Shown here one piece after another: positions 1 through 9,773 of a stretch of DNA of 41,251 bases. The DNA comes from Verrucomicrobiia bacterium (GTDB taxonomy: Bacteria > Verrucomicrobiota > Verrucomicrobiia > Verrucomicrobiales > DEV007): assembly GCA_030425385.1 (NCBI GenBank), contig JAUIAH010000048.1, forward strand, positions 1 through 41,251, written 5' to 3'. The position numbers and the translations under genes are program-made. Position 1 is the first letter of the stretch. Each line of letters opens with the position of its first letter. Below the pieces are notes generated by a model. The model saw only the letters and a list, made by a program, of their open reading frames with translations. It was not told the DNA's origin and did no database searches.

Positions 1-102
1 AGCATCAAACGATACTTCTCTCGAATTCTCTGGACTAATTCTTCATCTGCCACACTTTCACAGTAGCAAACTATTTAACCATTCCTAATTAAATTCGGTA
101 AG

Positions 103-936
103 TTATTTCTTTGCGCCGCCTAAGGTGCGGCGATTCCTCTGCTGCACAGTCACCCACTCCACCAAGGCGGGCTCGGCTTCATGCGCCAAACGCGCATATC
201 CCTTGCTGCGCACCAATTCCCGAACCTGGTCCAATCGAAGCTCCCAGGTATCGTCATACGCATGCCATTGGATTCGAATCTCATCTAACAAAGCCTTCCG
301 TTCGGGATCCAAAGTGCCCTCCCAATGGTAGCTCTTCTGTGCATAAATCCAGTTTTCCATGACGGGGTCGTCCGCCAACGCAGTCCTTGACCACATAGGC
401 CCCTCGCGTTCAAAGAGCTCGCGGGCACGTTTATAAGTCCGCATCCAGAGCGCCTCTCCTGTATCCCAACAGAAATCGATCTCCTCAAGCAGGCGCTCGC
501 GTTCAGGCTTCAGCGTGCCCGCGCGTCTCTCAACGCGCTGGGCATTCAACCAATGCGCAAAACTCGAATCCGTCGGCGGAATCGGCTCCCACCAGAAATA
601 CCCGTCACGCTCATAAAGCATGGCCGCCCGTTCATAAAACCGCATCCAACGGGCCTCGCGCAGATCCCAACAGAAATCAATCTCTTCAAGCATCGACTTG
701 CGGTCAGGCCGGAGTTTTCCAATCTTCTGATTGTAGCGTTGAGTTTGCAACCATTGGACAAATGACCCGTCTTGCTGGGGGATGACTTGCCACCAGGAGT
801 GACCATGTTGGTCGTACAACATTGCCGCCCGATTATAGTTCTCTAACCATTGGCGTTCAGTAGCCAGATGGCGTCCAGACGGCTCTCTGCGGCCAGCAAC
901 GAGTTTCCTCGTCTTCTTTGCGCGGGAACGTTTCAT
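103..936 (-). CDS. Stand-alone helicase-associated (HA) repeat protein
   Basis: 277 residues. After a basic N-terminus (many R/K in residues 1-20) the protein consists of tandem units of about 65 residues. Each has a Trp-rich helix (RAAMLYxxxG), a central WLxxQR motif, then G-x-L-x-P-x-R and a closing LLEEIDFCWD-like helix. Units start near residues 28, 94 and 160; a fourth, shorter unit lacks the closing helix. This matches the helicase-associated domain (PF03457 type), normally C-terminal to superfamily 2 helicases, but no helicase domain is attached or adjacent. HA domains are thought to bind nucleic acid, so a DNA-binding role is plausible but unproven. The basic ends fit this. The start ATG lies directly behind a short tetranucleotide repeat; no convincing ribosome binding site is visible. 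Confidence 0.75.
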   Translation of the reverse strand: MKRSRAKKTRKLVAGRREPSGRHLATERQWLENYNRAAMLYDQHGHSWWQVIPQQDGSFVQWLQTQRYNQKIGKLRPDRKSMLEEIDFCWDLREARWMRFYERAAMLYERDGYFWWEPIPPTDSSFAHWLNAQRVERRAGTLKPERERLLEEIDFCWDTGEALWMRTYKRARELFEREGPMWSRTALADDPVMENWIYAQKSYHWEGTLDPERKALLDEIRIQWHAYDDTWELRLDQVRELVRSKGYARLAHEAEPALVEWVTVQQRNRRTLGGAKK

Positions 937-937
937 C

Positions 938-952
938 TCTATCTATCTATCT
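938..952. repeat. Short ATCT tetranucleotide repeat in the leader of the HA-repeat gene
   Basis: About three and a half copies of ATCT (TAGA on the coding strand) lie immediately upstream of the minus-strand start codon at 936, where the ribosome binding site would be expected. The copy number is low, so slippage-based phase variation is only a remote possibility. Confidence 0.5.
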
Positions 953-968
953 GAAAACCCAACTTTCA

Positions 969-2363
969 CTATGGCGAATAGTAGTTGTGACAGTGTTTCA
1001 AACGACGGTAGTTCCGATCACTCCATCTTCGGGGCTCATCAGGACGTGGATTGACCGCCATATTCTCAAAAACCAAGAGCGAATTCCCCTGCAAGACGAT
1101 GACCTCCTCACGCCAATCCCCGTAAACGTCGGCCACATAGAGCCGGTCCGCTAGCACTGGGAAACGTTCCACAAATCGCCCTGACAAGGGCTCAAAGATG
1201 CCCACGTGCCCATTGGTATGCCGTTCTTTGGCACAAGCCAACTGCGTGCGCTCGCCTGTCCAATCGATGGTGTGAATCACTTCCACCCCGGAATCCGTCC
1301 ATCCTTCAGGTTTCACCGCATCCATGTCGTAGTGAAAGACCATCTCTCCATGAGCATCGAAGACAAATGGGGTTTGGTGCTTGGCATTCCGCGAACGACA
1401 CCAGATGAACATGGCGTCGTCACCTTCCTTAAATCGTCCAATCGCGGCATTCTGTGGCTCGCGGCCACGCCCCTCGGCTCCAAGATGAGCACGCCTCCAG
1501 ATCACTCCATCCTTTCCTAGCAATTGCACGTGATTGGATCCTTCTTCTAACAAGATCACTTCTACCCCAGGAATCTCCGGGCGCACATCATAGGCAAAGA
1601 CACTGTCCATGTGGCCGCGGAAACGCTCCGGTCGCGCCAAAAGCTTACCTTCCGAACTGAGTAGCACCTCTCCTAACACTTCATCGTGCCCGTCGCCATC
1701 AAGGTCCGCCAGGCGCGCGCCGTTGTGCGCACACGAAGAGAAGGCGTCGGTCGACCAGAGCGGCTTCCCTCCTTGCACGAGAACGTCGATCGCGTAAGCA
1801 ACAAGGTAACGCCCCGTTCGATACCCCTTGGCGTTGGTGGCTTGGAGCAAGAGATCGCGGTCACCGCCGGAGCCACGGAAATCCGCCAACATGGCCTGTT
1901 CCCAGCGCACCGCGCCCTCGGGAACGGGCGGCCTCGCCGTCGCCTCTTCCGTTCCCGTCAGGCCGTCCACCACATGGACGACCGAATCGCCTCGCGTGAG
2001 ATAGACAATCTCGGCCTTGCCATCGCCATCCACATCGCCAGCGGCCACACCTGGCCCATCATGGCCGGGCAGTCCCTGACTTTCACTCTGACCACCCACA
2101 CCGATATCAATCTCCTTCGCCCACAACTCTCTCCCGTCATTTCCAACCACTGCGAGATGCCCTGGCACAGTAACAAGGAAATCCATCTTCCCATCGTTCG
2201 TCACATCGGCCACGAGCAGTCCTCCCGCGGAGTCCTGGGGTCCTGGGATCGACAACGCAACCGTTCGACGCTTGACTGATAGCGCTCTCTGCTGAGCATC
2301 TGTCAGACAAACGAATGCTAGACTCAGGGCCACCACGGACCACTTCCGAAGATCACATAACAT
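969..2363 (-). CDS. Exported FG-GAP/VCBS-repeat beta-propeller protein
   Basis: 464 residues. Residues 1-23 form a signal peptide (basic start, hydrophobic core ending A-Q). The mature part carries calcium-binding-type FG-GAP loops: DVTNDGKMD, DVDGDGKAE and DLDGDGHDE, each followed by a short beta strand. This is typical of a seven-bladed propeller related to rhamnogalacturonan lyase-like and integrin-alpha-like folds. The C-terminus ends in a conserved-looking NYRRLKHCHNYYSP segment, which I associate with similar exported proteins of Planctomycetes/Verrucomicrobia. No catalytic residues can be assigned. It is probably a periplasmic or surface carbohydrate-binding or polysaccharide-degrading protein. 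It lies 47 bp downstream of the GlnD-like gene on the same strand and could be co-transcribed. Confidence 0.7.
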   Translation of the reverse strand: MLCDLRKWSVVALSLAFVCLTDAQQRALSVKRRTVALSIPGPQDSAGGLLVADVTNDGKMDFLVTVPGHLAVVGNDGRELWAKEIDIGVGGQSESQGLPGHDGPGVAAGDVDGDGKAEIVYLTRGDSVVHVVDGLTGTEEATARPPVPEGAVRWEQAMLADFRGSGGDRDLLLQATNAKGYRTGRYLVAYAIDVLVQGGKPLWSTDAFSSCAHNGARLADLDGDGHDEVLGEVLLSSEGKLLARPERFRGHMDSVFAYDVRPEIPGVEVILLEEGSNHVQLLGKDGVIWRRAHLGAEGRGREPQNAAIGRFKEGDDAMFIWCRSRNAKHQTPFVFDAHGEMVFHYDMDAVKPEGWTDSGVEVIHTIDWTGERTQLACAKERHTNGHVGIFEPLSGRFVERFPVLADRLYVADVYGDWREEVIVLQGNSLLVFENMAVNPRPDEPRRWSDRNYRRLKHCHNYYSP

Positions 2364-2410
2364 CCGATTCTTCTATGAAATCACACGAACAGCAGCAAGC
2401 GCGAAGCCGA

Positions 2411-5056
2411 TCAGGGAGCACAAGCACGCACGAGTTTCTCCGCAGCGATGGCTTTCGCCTCCTCAAGAGTCAGGGTCTCCGGGAGGTCATGATAGACTGC
2501 AATAAAGACCGTCCCCCGAACAGTGTATGCCGTGAGCCCTGAAATATTGGCGCCCAGATGTTGATGGAGGCGATACGTCAGGGCATGGATGGTTCCGTTC
2601 ACCTGGCCATCAGTCTCCACCATCAAGCGGTAGCGCCCCTCGTCGTCCCAAGGTTCAAGAGAGACTTTGCCACGCACCTCGACTAACTCGGCTTCATCGC
2701 CAGCATTGATGTAGCGCTTCTCTCGAATGACCTCATCTATCAACGCCACCATTTCAGGCCCCTTGGAGCGGTCTGGGAGGTCGACATGAAAGAAATCGAG
2801 CGCCAATCCGTAGCGTTTGGCCGAGAAGATGTGCACCTGCACGAGAGGAATCGCCATTTCCGCGAGCGCACCCGTGATCGACGCCGCCAGTCCACGGTAA
2901 TCCTTCGCAGCCACGCCGACGATGCTCGTGGGCCCGTCCCAAATCATCCGTACCAAGGGGCCTTTGTCAGGATTCTCCGTCAACTCGATCAAATGATAGA
3001 GAAAGCGATGGGACAATTCCCGATAGGCACCCGTGAAGATCCCTTTGAGATCTTCGAGAACGTCCAAATGATCTGGCGTGAACCCGGCCCGGACCATCTG
3101 CTCTTGCATCCCCGGGCGCGGATGATAGTGCTCAATACCCTTGATGTAGAGTTCGCTGACATTAAAGCCATCTGGAAGCAAAGCGGCGCTTGTATCGGGC
3201 GATTGCCACGCCCCTTGATCGGCATGATTGAAGACATAGAGCGCTCGCAACCATTCCTCACTCTGACAAAGATCGACAAAGCGTTCGACTTGTTCTTGTG
3301 ACGCCACCGAGATCTTTGCAAACTCACGGAACGCTCGTTGATTCTGAATCAGGAATTGCGTCAGGGCCAGGGTCGGCTCGGCAAACCCACCCTGTTCGGC
3401 ATAGCGCTCGTAGTATTCCTCCAAGGGAATTCCCGAAATCCCACTGGAAAGTCGTTCATAGATGGTCCGCGTCTCATCCTCACGCGCTTCGAGATCTGCC
3501 TCCGTGAGAGGGAGGCGCTTCGTCTTCAACGCCAGCCGAATGGCGGCGAGCTGATCAGCGTTCAACAGGGCCGCTTCGACCTGGACACTGAGGTTCTTGC
3601 CCACATCCGTGAGTTTGTACTCCGACACGGCTTGGGCCAAGCGCTGCTTCCCTTCCCTCACATACTCCTCAAGCAAACGCAATTTGTCCCGCTCCAGCGC
3701 TCCCCGCAGGAAGCGCTGTTCATGCATGACCCGCCCATCGAGAGACGACTCAAACTTGGCATACCCCGGGAACAAACGCTCCTCGGCGCCGTCCGTGCTC
3801 GCCAGAAAAGCGAAGACCTCTGCAAGACTGCCACGCTCTTCGTAAAAGAGTTCCGCCAACTGTGGTGTCAGGACAAGCCACTCTCCAATATTGAGAAATG
3901 TGTGATGAAGCTCGGAAGGATCCACCGGCAAGCCGTATCGCCGCGAAGCCACGAGCAAGGACAGGGCCGCCGCGCTCTTCTCCTCCTTCGAAGGGGAGTC
4001 AGCATCCAATGGGGCATGCGTGAGACCTCCTAACCCAAGCACGATGGGGCTCCCACGACGGATGGGACGCCCATCTCGCAATGCTCGCTGCATCACCCCC
4101 TGCGCAAAGCGTCCCACGCGACGCCGTGCCGAAAGCAATCGGGCACGCACCGCATTAGCGAAATTGTATTTCTCTAACTCATTGGCATCATTACCCAACA
4201 ACTCTCCAAATGAGACGAAGTCCTCAAAGGTGAGGATATCTTCTGGATGATTGCCAGGAGCCGCGCCAGGGGGAAGATTCGGATGCCGCAACTGTGCATA
4301 CCCACGGATACGCAGGAGGAAGGCGTAAGCCGCGAGGTCTTTCTCTGAACAGACGGGATGCTCGTAGATCTCCCAACTCGGTTGAAAGCGCTCGCCGGCC
4401 AGGAGCCAGATGCCGGCGAGAAAGACCCGCAGGCCCTGATTCTTAATATCAAAGCGGTCAAGACGTTCACACTCAAGCGCGGCTTCCTTCCACGTTTCCT
4501 CCCAATACGCCCGCAGGTGAAGGAAATGCTTGAACGGATCATAGACATCTCGAATCCGTTCCCGAAAGAGATCTGTGAACCCATCAGGATCATAGACCGG
4601 TCGCATATCGAGAAACGCATTGAGCTGTTTCCCGTCTAAGTTTGGGATGTCTGATAGAGTGAAAGGCAGTGACTCGCACTTGAAACCGTAGGCTTGCTTG
4701 AACGGGCCGTAGAGGATTTGTTCCTGCAAATGGAGGAGGAAGGCATTATCTTCTAACGCATCTTCAAAGAGAAACGCGAAGTCATTGTCAGAACAAGGTG
4801 TCATCTCCATCCGACCCGTACCCCCCAGGGCAACCACAGCAAAGGGTTTGTCATAGCCAAAGCTGGCATGCTGTTTCGCCGCCCATTCTCTAACCAAAGT
4901 CGTGTAGATGAGTGTCCGCTCACGAGCCAAGCGTCGACCATTGTCGAGCACTGGGCTGAGGAGTTCGCGATCATTGGCCGCCGTCAATTGACGAAACGCT
5001 TCGACGGGACCGATCTCGGCGATAAGGGCGATGACTTTAGCTTCGAAGGCGTCCAT
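2411..5056 (-). CDS. GlnD-like nucleotidyltransferase with C-terminal ACT domains
   Basis: 881 residues, close to the length of bacterial GlnD (about 850-950). The N-terminal third contains the nucleotidyltransferase signature GGTGRMEMTPCSDND (residues 78-92), equivalent to the GSxGRxE...SDxD motif of PII uridylyltransferase, with both metal-binding Asp kept. Two ACT-like modules lie at about residues 690-760 and 800-870. The central region is helical, but I cannot find the HD phosphohydrolase signature that gives GlnD its uridylyl-removing activity. The substrate could be PII or another protein. An AGGAAGG ribosome binding site 8 nt before the ATG at 5056 supports the start. I leave the symbol blank because of the missing HD motif. 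Confidence 0.7.
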   Translation of the reverse strand: MDAFEAKVIALIAEIGPVEAFRQLTAANDRELLSPVLDNGRRLARERTLIYTTLVREWAAKQHASFGYDKPFAVVALGGTGRMEMTPCSDNDFAFLFEDALEDNAFLLHLQEQILYGPFKQAYGFKCESLPFTLSDIPNLDGKQLNAFLDMRPVYDPDGFTDLFRERIRDVYDPFKHFLHLRAYWEETWKEAALECERLDRFDIKNQGLRVFLAGIWLLAGERFQPSWEIYEHPVCSEKDLAAYAFLLRIRGYAQLRHPNLPPGAAPGNHPEDILTFEDFVSFGELLGNDANELEKYNFANAVRARLLSARRRVGRFAQGVMQRALRDGRPIRRGSPIVLGLGGLTHAPLDADSPSKEEKSAAALSLLVASRRYGLPVDPSELHHTFLNIGEWLVLTPQLAELFYEERGSLAEVFAFLASTDGAEERLFPGYAKFESSLDGRVMHEQRFLRGALERDKLRLLEEYVREGKQRLAQAVSEYKLTDVGKNLSVQVEAALLNADQLAAIRLALKTKRLPLTEADLEAREDETRTIYERLSSGISGIPLEEYYERYAEQGGFAEPTLALTQFLIQNQRAFREFAKISVASQEQVERFVDLCQSEEWLRALYVFNHADQGAWQSPDTSAALLPDGFNVSELYIKGIEHYHPRPGMQEQMVRAGFTPDHLDVLEDLKGIFTGAYRELSHRFLYHLIELTENPDKGPLVRMIWDGPTSIVGVAAKDYRGLAASITGALAEMAIPLVQVHIFSAKRYGLALDFFHVDLPDRSKGPEMVALIDEVIREKRYINAGDEAELVEVRGKVSLEPWDDEGRYRLMVETDGQVNGTIHALTYRLHQHLGANISGLTAYTVRGTVFIAVYHDLPETLTLEEAKAIAAEKLVRACAP

Positions 5057-5104
5057 GACAGAACCTTCCTACCACCAACTCGGCGCATGCACACAAGTTG
5101 ATTC

Positions 5105-5141
5105 GCAAACAGAAACGCCCCACCGGAATCGGTGAGGCGTT
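5105..5141 (-). terminator. Rho-independent terminator of the LamG protein gene
   Basis: A stem of 11 bp with one internal C/A mismatch (AACGCC-c-CACCG at 5114-5125 pairing with CGGTG-a-GGCGTT at 5130-5141) encloses a GAAT loop. On the minus strand it is followed by TTTCTGTTTG. It sits 24 bp after the stop codon of the 1517-residue exported protein and before the GlnD-like gene. Confidence 0.85.
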
Positions 5142-5164
5142 CCTTGACGCTATGGGAACAAAGT

Positions 5165-8100
5165 CTACTCGGCTCGGCGAACCCGATAGAGCTGAACGGG
5201 CGCCGCTGGTTTGGCGACGCTCGCACTGGTCGCCGTGGCAAGACCAGTGACGGGATCACCCACGCTCGACCACGTTTCTGCGGTGGACGAGCTTTCGATG
5301 ATATACGAAGCGCCTTCCTCGGAAGTCCACGTGAGGTTCACCTCCTGACCACCCTCACTCAGTGACACAGCCGTGATCACGAGGCCGTCCGGCTCCATCA
5401 CGTCGGGCGAGAAGCTATCTGCAGGAGGTGTCGCGGCTTCCACGAGTGCAAACTGTTCGGGGTCGAAGACGATTTCCTCTACCGGCACGTCACTGAAGGC
5501 ATCCACCGTGGTGGATTGGAAAAGTTCCACCTGGGCACCGCCACCATTCTCATAGTAGTATAGTTCCAGCGCGTGTTTGCCCGCCGCCAATTGGACCGTT
5601 CCGAAAGTGTCAGAGGACCCTCGCGGTGCAGCGAATTCGGCCACGACGTTGCCATCGATGAGAAGACGGAATCCGTCATCAGAATTCACCCCAAAGGTCC
5701 AATTGCCAGCTTCGGGGATGGCGACGACCCCGCGGGCGTGGATGGCAAAATTGTCATGTTCCCCGGGAACGCCAAAGACCGGGAAGGGCTCTTCGCCATC
5801 CACGAAATTGCCACTCGCGTTGTCCGTGAAATTGATGGTGGCATGACCAGTCACCGAAGCATTGAGTGACGCCCCACCACTTCCGAGACGTTCCACCGCG
5901 TCATCGATGTCAGCGAAACCTCCGGCGTAGGCGACATTGCGCACGACGAAGACGGCGGGTGCCGTTTCCCCATCGACGGGATTGGTCGCTTGCTCCACTT
6001 CAATGCCATCCGGCACGGTATCACCATCGCTATCAGCTTCTAACGGATTCGTCCCCGTGTCGTTGACATCGACGAAAGTGCCAGTGTTCGTTTCCCGCCC
6101 GTCCAAGAGACCGTCCCCGTCGGTATCGGGATGCGTCGGGTCCGTGCCGAGGGTCACTTCTTGTTCATCGGTGAGGCCGTCTCCATCACTATCAAGCGCC
6201 CCAAAGGATGCCAGAGTCGTTCCTGGATTCTGTGTGAGGAAATCGCGTTCCTCCCCGTTGAGCACTTTCGTATAGAATTGGACATCGTCCATGGTGCCAT
6301 TGAATCCGAGGATGCCTCCGTAGGCACCGAAGTAGATGGGGAAACTGGGTTCCACATCCAAGGCGGCGAGACCATCAATCCGGTCTGTCTCTTCACCGTC
6401 GACATAGAGTGCGAGGAAATCCGCATCGGGACTCTCGGGATCGCCCTTCTGGTAGCACAGTACGACATGATGGGCTTCATCGGCGCCAAGACTGGCGCCC
6501 GATCCCGCTGGCGCACCTTCTAACAAGATCTGCAATTGCCCTTCGATGATGGCCAAGGCCCAAATGGGGGATTCACCGGGCTCAGGGGTGCCTTGTGCGG
6601 CGAGCACGGCCCCGATCTCCCCTCCTGCTTCTTGGACCCAGAAGGACAGGGTGAACTGATCGTAGGAGCCGAAGCGATCTACTTGGGCGAAAGCAACCCC
6701 TGATTCCCCCGCATCGTCGAAACGGACGGCCGTTCCAGAGGCGAGACCTTCCTGGCCTAACTGATAGGAGCCTCCTGCCGCCGTGACGTAGGTGCCTTGG
6801 CGATCTTTTCCTGACACATCGACGAGCTGCGTGCCCTCACGCTCATCCATCGGATAATGAGCGCCCAGAATGGGCAACGCATCCACGTTGAGTCGCAACT
6901 CAATCGTGCGTTCCGCCTGACTCTCATCATCTGACGCAATGGTGAGCTGACCCACGAAGGTACCGGGCTGTCCTTGCGGATCAAACGCTAGTTCAATGGA
7001 GGCAGCGGCTCCTGGTGCGATTGCCTCCGTGGGAAAACTCACGAGACTCAAGCGTCCGCCAGTGTCATCGGTGAGCGTCACGTTGCTCAATGTTAGAGGA
7101 TTTGTTAGGCCACTGTTGCGGAAACGCAGGGAAATGGTTTGGGAGGCTTTGCTAAGGCCATTGAGAATGACTTGAGATCCCAAGGCTAGGTTGGGATCGT
7201 CGAAGCGCGCCACCGTTCCAGGATTAGCGTACATGGAGGCTACTTCGTCCTCGGTCACCTCGAGATCGTATTTCTGAATGTCATCCCAGACGCCGCGATA
7301 GAGCCCTCCGCCTAACAACGAGACCCCCATCCACAAGGTATCGTTCGAGGGACCATTCTCCGGAAAGACGGGAAGTTCCGCCGTATCGGTGGCCTCCTCA
7401 CGGAGGACGCCGTTGATGTAGAGACGCGTCCGATCGGCAGTCCCGGTTCCAAAGCCGTCGTCATCGCGATGCGTGAGCACGAGGTGCGTCACTTCCCCAA
7501 TGGGTACCGTGTCCGCGTCCGTGAAGAAGATGGCCTTCTCATTGATGAACAAGGTGAGGCTGCCATCGCCGCCCAATTCCAAATCGATCATCGACTTGCT
7601 TCGCTGAGCCAAGTCGCGGGTCTGATGGAGCAAGACGCCTCCATTGTCTGGCTTCAGCCACATGGAGAAGGTGAAGCTCGCGGTGTGAGGAGGGGAGGCT
7701 ACCAAGTACGTCGACCCTTCTTCTCCACTCAGGACGGCCGTTCCCTCGGTGCCCGCAATGGGATCCTCACCAAATCCCCAAGCATTCCCATCGACATAAG
7801 TGCCAGTGAGCGCATTGCCAGAGAGATCCGTGGCCGCGCTCGGTGCTAATTCATCCAAAGGCCAATGGAGAGAAAGGCCATCTGGTCGCCATGCCTGTCC
7901 CTGTAACGCAACCACACTGTCAGGGTCGAGCGGATCGGGATCATTGCTCGTGATGCGAATCTCGGCACGTTGGATGCCATTGACGCCGCCAGGGGTGAAG
8001 GTGATCGGGATCCGCGCCACCTCCAAGCTCGGCAAGGTGATCGGCAAGGCCGGAGCCTCGGGAGAAATGGCAAAGGCCGCCATTTGCTCACCCGTCAACT

Positions 8101-9718
8101 CAAGAGCGTCCACGACAAGGTCGTCCGTACCCGTGTTTTGTAAGAGCAAGGTCGCCGTGGCCGTTTCGTCCACGCGAAGCAGAGGGAAACCTCCGAAGGT
8201 CGACTTGATATCTGATGGGCCAGAAGCTGGCAGGCCGCCATTCACGAGCAAGGTATTCGGATCAAAGGCGCCTTCAAACGTGAAGATCCGCACCTCGTCA
8301 AGGGACCCATTCCAATGCACGCCGCCGCCTGCGTTGACTCCTATGTGAATCCGTTGGGGATCGCCCGGAGGCACGGGCGCACCACCATCTAGGTGCTCGG
8401 CTGCCAGGGCACCATCCACAAAGAACTTCATGGTCCCATTGTCTGCCACGACCGCGAGGTGCACCCACTGATTCAAGGTAGCATCAGTGAGGGCATACTC
8501 GCCAAAGTCGCTCTCGGCGCCGGTGGACGTGTTGCGTGCCTGAATGACATCACCCTGTTGAATGAGACCCACCCCGTTGGGGCCGCCAAGTCCGTAGAGC
8601 CAAGCATTGGACTGAGTGTTGTTCTGCGGACGCACCCACATCTCGATGGCGTAATTGTCAGAGAGATCTACATCCGCCGTCGAGCCATCCTCCAGTAAGA
8701 TCTGAAGCGGATCGTCGCGCCATTGGCCACGGTTGCTCCAATCCACGGCGACGGAGCTGCCCGTCTTCCCTGCGGCGGCCTCCGCCACCTCTTCGATGTA
8801 AGTGCCACCGCCAGGAAAGGTTCCCGACCACCCATTGCCGTTCCCCGAAGAGTCCACCGGAGGTCCAGGAGAATTGCCCGCGGTGCCACCCTCATCTTCG
8901 CCCATGCGATAGAACGCGACCACATCCTTGATGTTGGATTCAGACTGGGCCTCATTCACTAACAAGTCTGTTGGATCAAAGGGTCCACTAAAGCGGAACA
9001 CCCTTACTTCGTCCAAGAAACCGTTCCAATGCACGCCGCCACCGGCATTCACCCCCATGTGAATCCGTTGAGCATCACCGGGAGGAACGGGAGAGCCACC
9101 ATCGAGGTGTTCGGCTGCCAATTCTCCATCCACGAATAATTTCACGGTCCCATTATCTGCCACCACCGCCAAATGCACCCACTGATTCAAGGTAGCATCT
9201 GTGAGGGTGTATTCACCAAAGTCACTCTCGGCACCGGTGGAGGTGTTACGCGCCTGAATGACATCGCCCTGCTGAATGAGGCCCACACCATTGGGTCCGC
9301 CGAGCCCGTAGATCCAGGCATTGTTCTGGGTGTTGTTCAAGGGCTTGACCCACATTTCAATCGCGTAGTTGTCTAACAATTCCACCGGATCGAAGGAATC
9401 ATCTTCCTGACGCAATTGCAGCGGGTCGTCTCGCCACTGCCCGCGATTGCTCCAGTCCACCGAAAGAAAGCTCCCGGCGAGAGAGGCCGCATTCTCCGCC
9501 ACATCCTCTTTGTATTTCCCACCACCGGGAAAGGTGCCCGACCAATTGTTCTCATTGCCACTGGAGTCGACGGGGGGGCCAGGGGTAGCCTCAGCGGCTC
9601 CTCCTTCCTCCTCGCCCATGCGGTAGTAAGCAATGACATCATCAATGGCGGCGCCCGCCATTCCAGTGAGAAGTGCGCTGCCCAAAAGAGTAAGGTAACC
9701 AAGTTGACGTATCTTCAT
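5165..9718 (-). CDS. Giant exported LamG / TSP3 / PA14 protein
   Basis: 1517 residues from the ATG at 9718. This start gives a good signal peptide (MKIRQLGYLTLLGSALLTG...AGA); the frame stays open further upstream, but that extension would run into the neighbouring gene. Domains in order: two near-duplicate LamG (concanavalin-like) units of about 240 residues each starting DVIAYYRMGE / DVVAFYRMGE, an ASH/HYDIN-like beta domain (SNDPDP), a third LamG, another ASH-like domain, and a fourth LamG. These are followed by thrombospondin type 3 calcium repeats (DSDGDGLTD, DTDGDGLLD, DSDGDTVPD), a PA14-like domain (SDDGFRLLIDG) and a C-terminal beta domain ending YRVRRAE. LamG and PA14 domains usually bind carbohydrates, so a surface glycan-binding or adhesive role is likely. 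No catalytic domain was seen. A strong terminator follows. Confidence 0.85.
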   Translation of the reverse strand: MKIRQLGYLTLLGSALLTGMAGAAIDDVIAYYRMGEEEGGAAEATPGPPVDSSGNENNWSGTFPGGGKYKEDVAENAASLAGSFLSVDWSNRGQWRDDPLQLRQEDDSFDPVELLDNYAIEMWVKPLNNTQNNAWIYGLGGPNGVGLIQQGDVIQARNTSTGAESDFGEYTLTDATLNQWVHLAVVADNGTVKLFVDGELAAEHLDGGSPVPPGDAQRIHMGVNAGGGVHWNGFLDEVRVFRFSGPFDPTDLLVNEAQSESNIKDVVAFYRMGEDEGGTAGNSPGPPVDSSGNGNGWSGTFPGGGTYIEEVAEAAAGKTGSSVAVDWSNRGQWRDDPLQILLEDGSTADVDLSDNYAIEMWVRPQNNTQSNAWLYGLGGPNGVGLIQQGDVIQARNTSTGAESDFGEYALTDATLNQWVHLAVVADNGTMKFFVDGALAAEHLDGGAPVPPGDPQRIHIGVNAGGGVHWNGSLDEVRIFTFEGAFDPNTLLVNGGLPASGPSDIKSTFGGFPLLRVDETATATLLLQNTGTDDLVVDALELTGEQMAAFAISPEAPALPITLPSLEVARIPITFTPGGVNGIQRAEIRITSNDPDPLDPDSVVALQGQAWRPDGLSLHWPLDELAPSAATDLSGNALTGTYVDGNAWGFGEDPIAGTEGTAVLSGEEGSTYLVASPPHTASFTFSMWLKPDNGGVLLHQTRDLAQRSKSMIDLELGGDGSLTLFINEKAIFFTDADTVPIGEVTHLVLTHRDDDGFGTGTADRTRLYINGVLREEATDTAELPVFPENGPSNDTLWMGVSLLGGGLYRGVWDDIQKYDLEVTEDEVASMYANPGTVARFDDPNLALGSQVILNGLSKASQTISLRFRNSGLTNPLTLSNVTLTDDTGGRLSLVSFPTEAIAPGAAASIELAFDPQGQPGTFVGQLTIASDDESQAERTIELRLNVDALPILGAHYPMDEREGTQLVDVSGKDRQGTYVTAAGGSYQLGQEGLASGTAVRFDDAGESGVAFAQVDRFGSYDQFTLSFWVQEAGGEIGAVLAAQGTPEPGESPIWALAIIEGQLQILLEGAPAGSGASLGADEAHHVVLCYQKGDPESPDADFLALYVDGEETDRIDGLAALDVEPSFPIYFGAYGGILGFNGTMDDVQFYTKVLNGEERDFLTQNPGTTLASFGALDSDGDGLTDEQEVTLGTDPTHPDTDGDGLLDGRETNTGTFVDVNDTGTNPLEADSDGDTVPDGIEVEQATNPVDGETAPAVFVVRNVAYAGGFADIDDAVERLGSGGASLNASVTGHATINFTDNASGNFVDGEEPFPVFGVPGEHDNFAIHARGVVAIPEAGNWTFGVNSDDGFRLLIDGNVVAEFAAPRGSSDTFGTVQLAAGKHALELYYYENGGGAQVELFQSTTVDAFSDVPVEEIVFDPEQFALVEAATPPADSFSPDVMEPDGLVITAVSLSEGGQEVNLTWTSEEGASYIIESSSTAETWSSVGDPVTGLATATSASVAKPAAPVQLYRVRRAE
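8210..9640 (-). repeat. Internal tandem duplication of about 0.72 kb (LamG units 1 and 2)
   Basis: The two N-terminal LamG units are recognisably duplicated at nucleotide level; for example, the stretches near 8320-8420 and 9035-9135 differ at scattered, mostly third-codon positions. By eye they are roughly 80 percent identical, an older duplication than the near-perfect one at the right edge of the window. The boundaries are approximate. Confidence 0.75.
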
Positions 9719-9773
9719 ACGTGGCTTTCGTAGAGGGCGCTGGCAGCATGGCAAGGAAATTTCGTGCTCGCCT

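Noticed and set aside
1686-2279. Plus-strand ORF of 197 codons
   Set aside because: It is fully antisense to the FG-GAP protein gene, with Arg/His-rich shadow composition and no domain.
3338-4033. Plus-strand ORF of 231 codons
   Set aside because: It is antisense to the GlnD-like gene and has no domain; a typical open shadow frame of a GC-rich gene.
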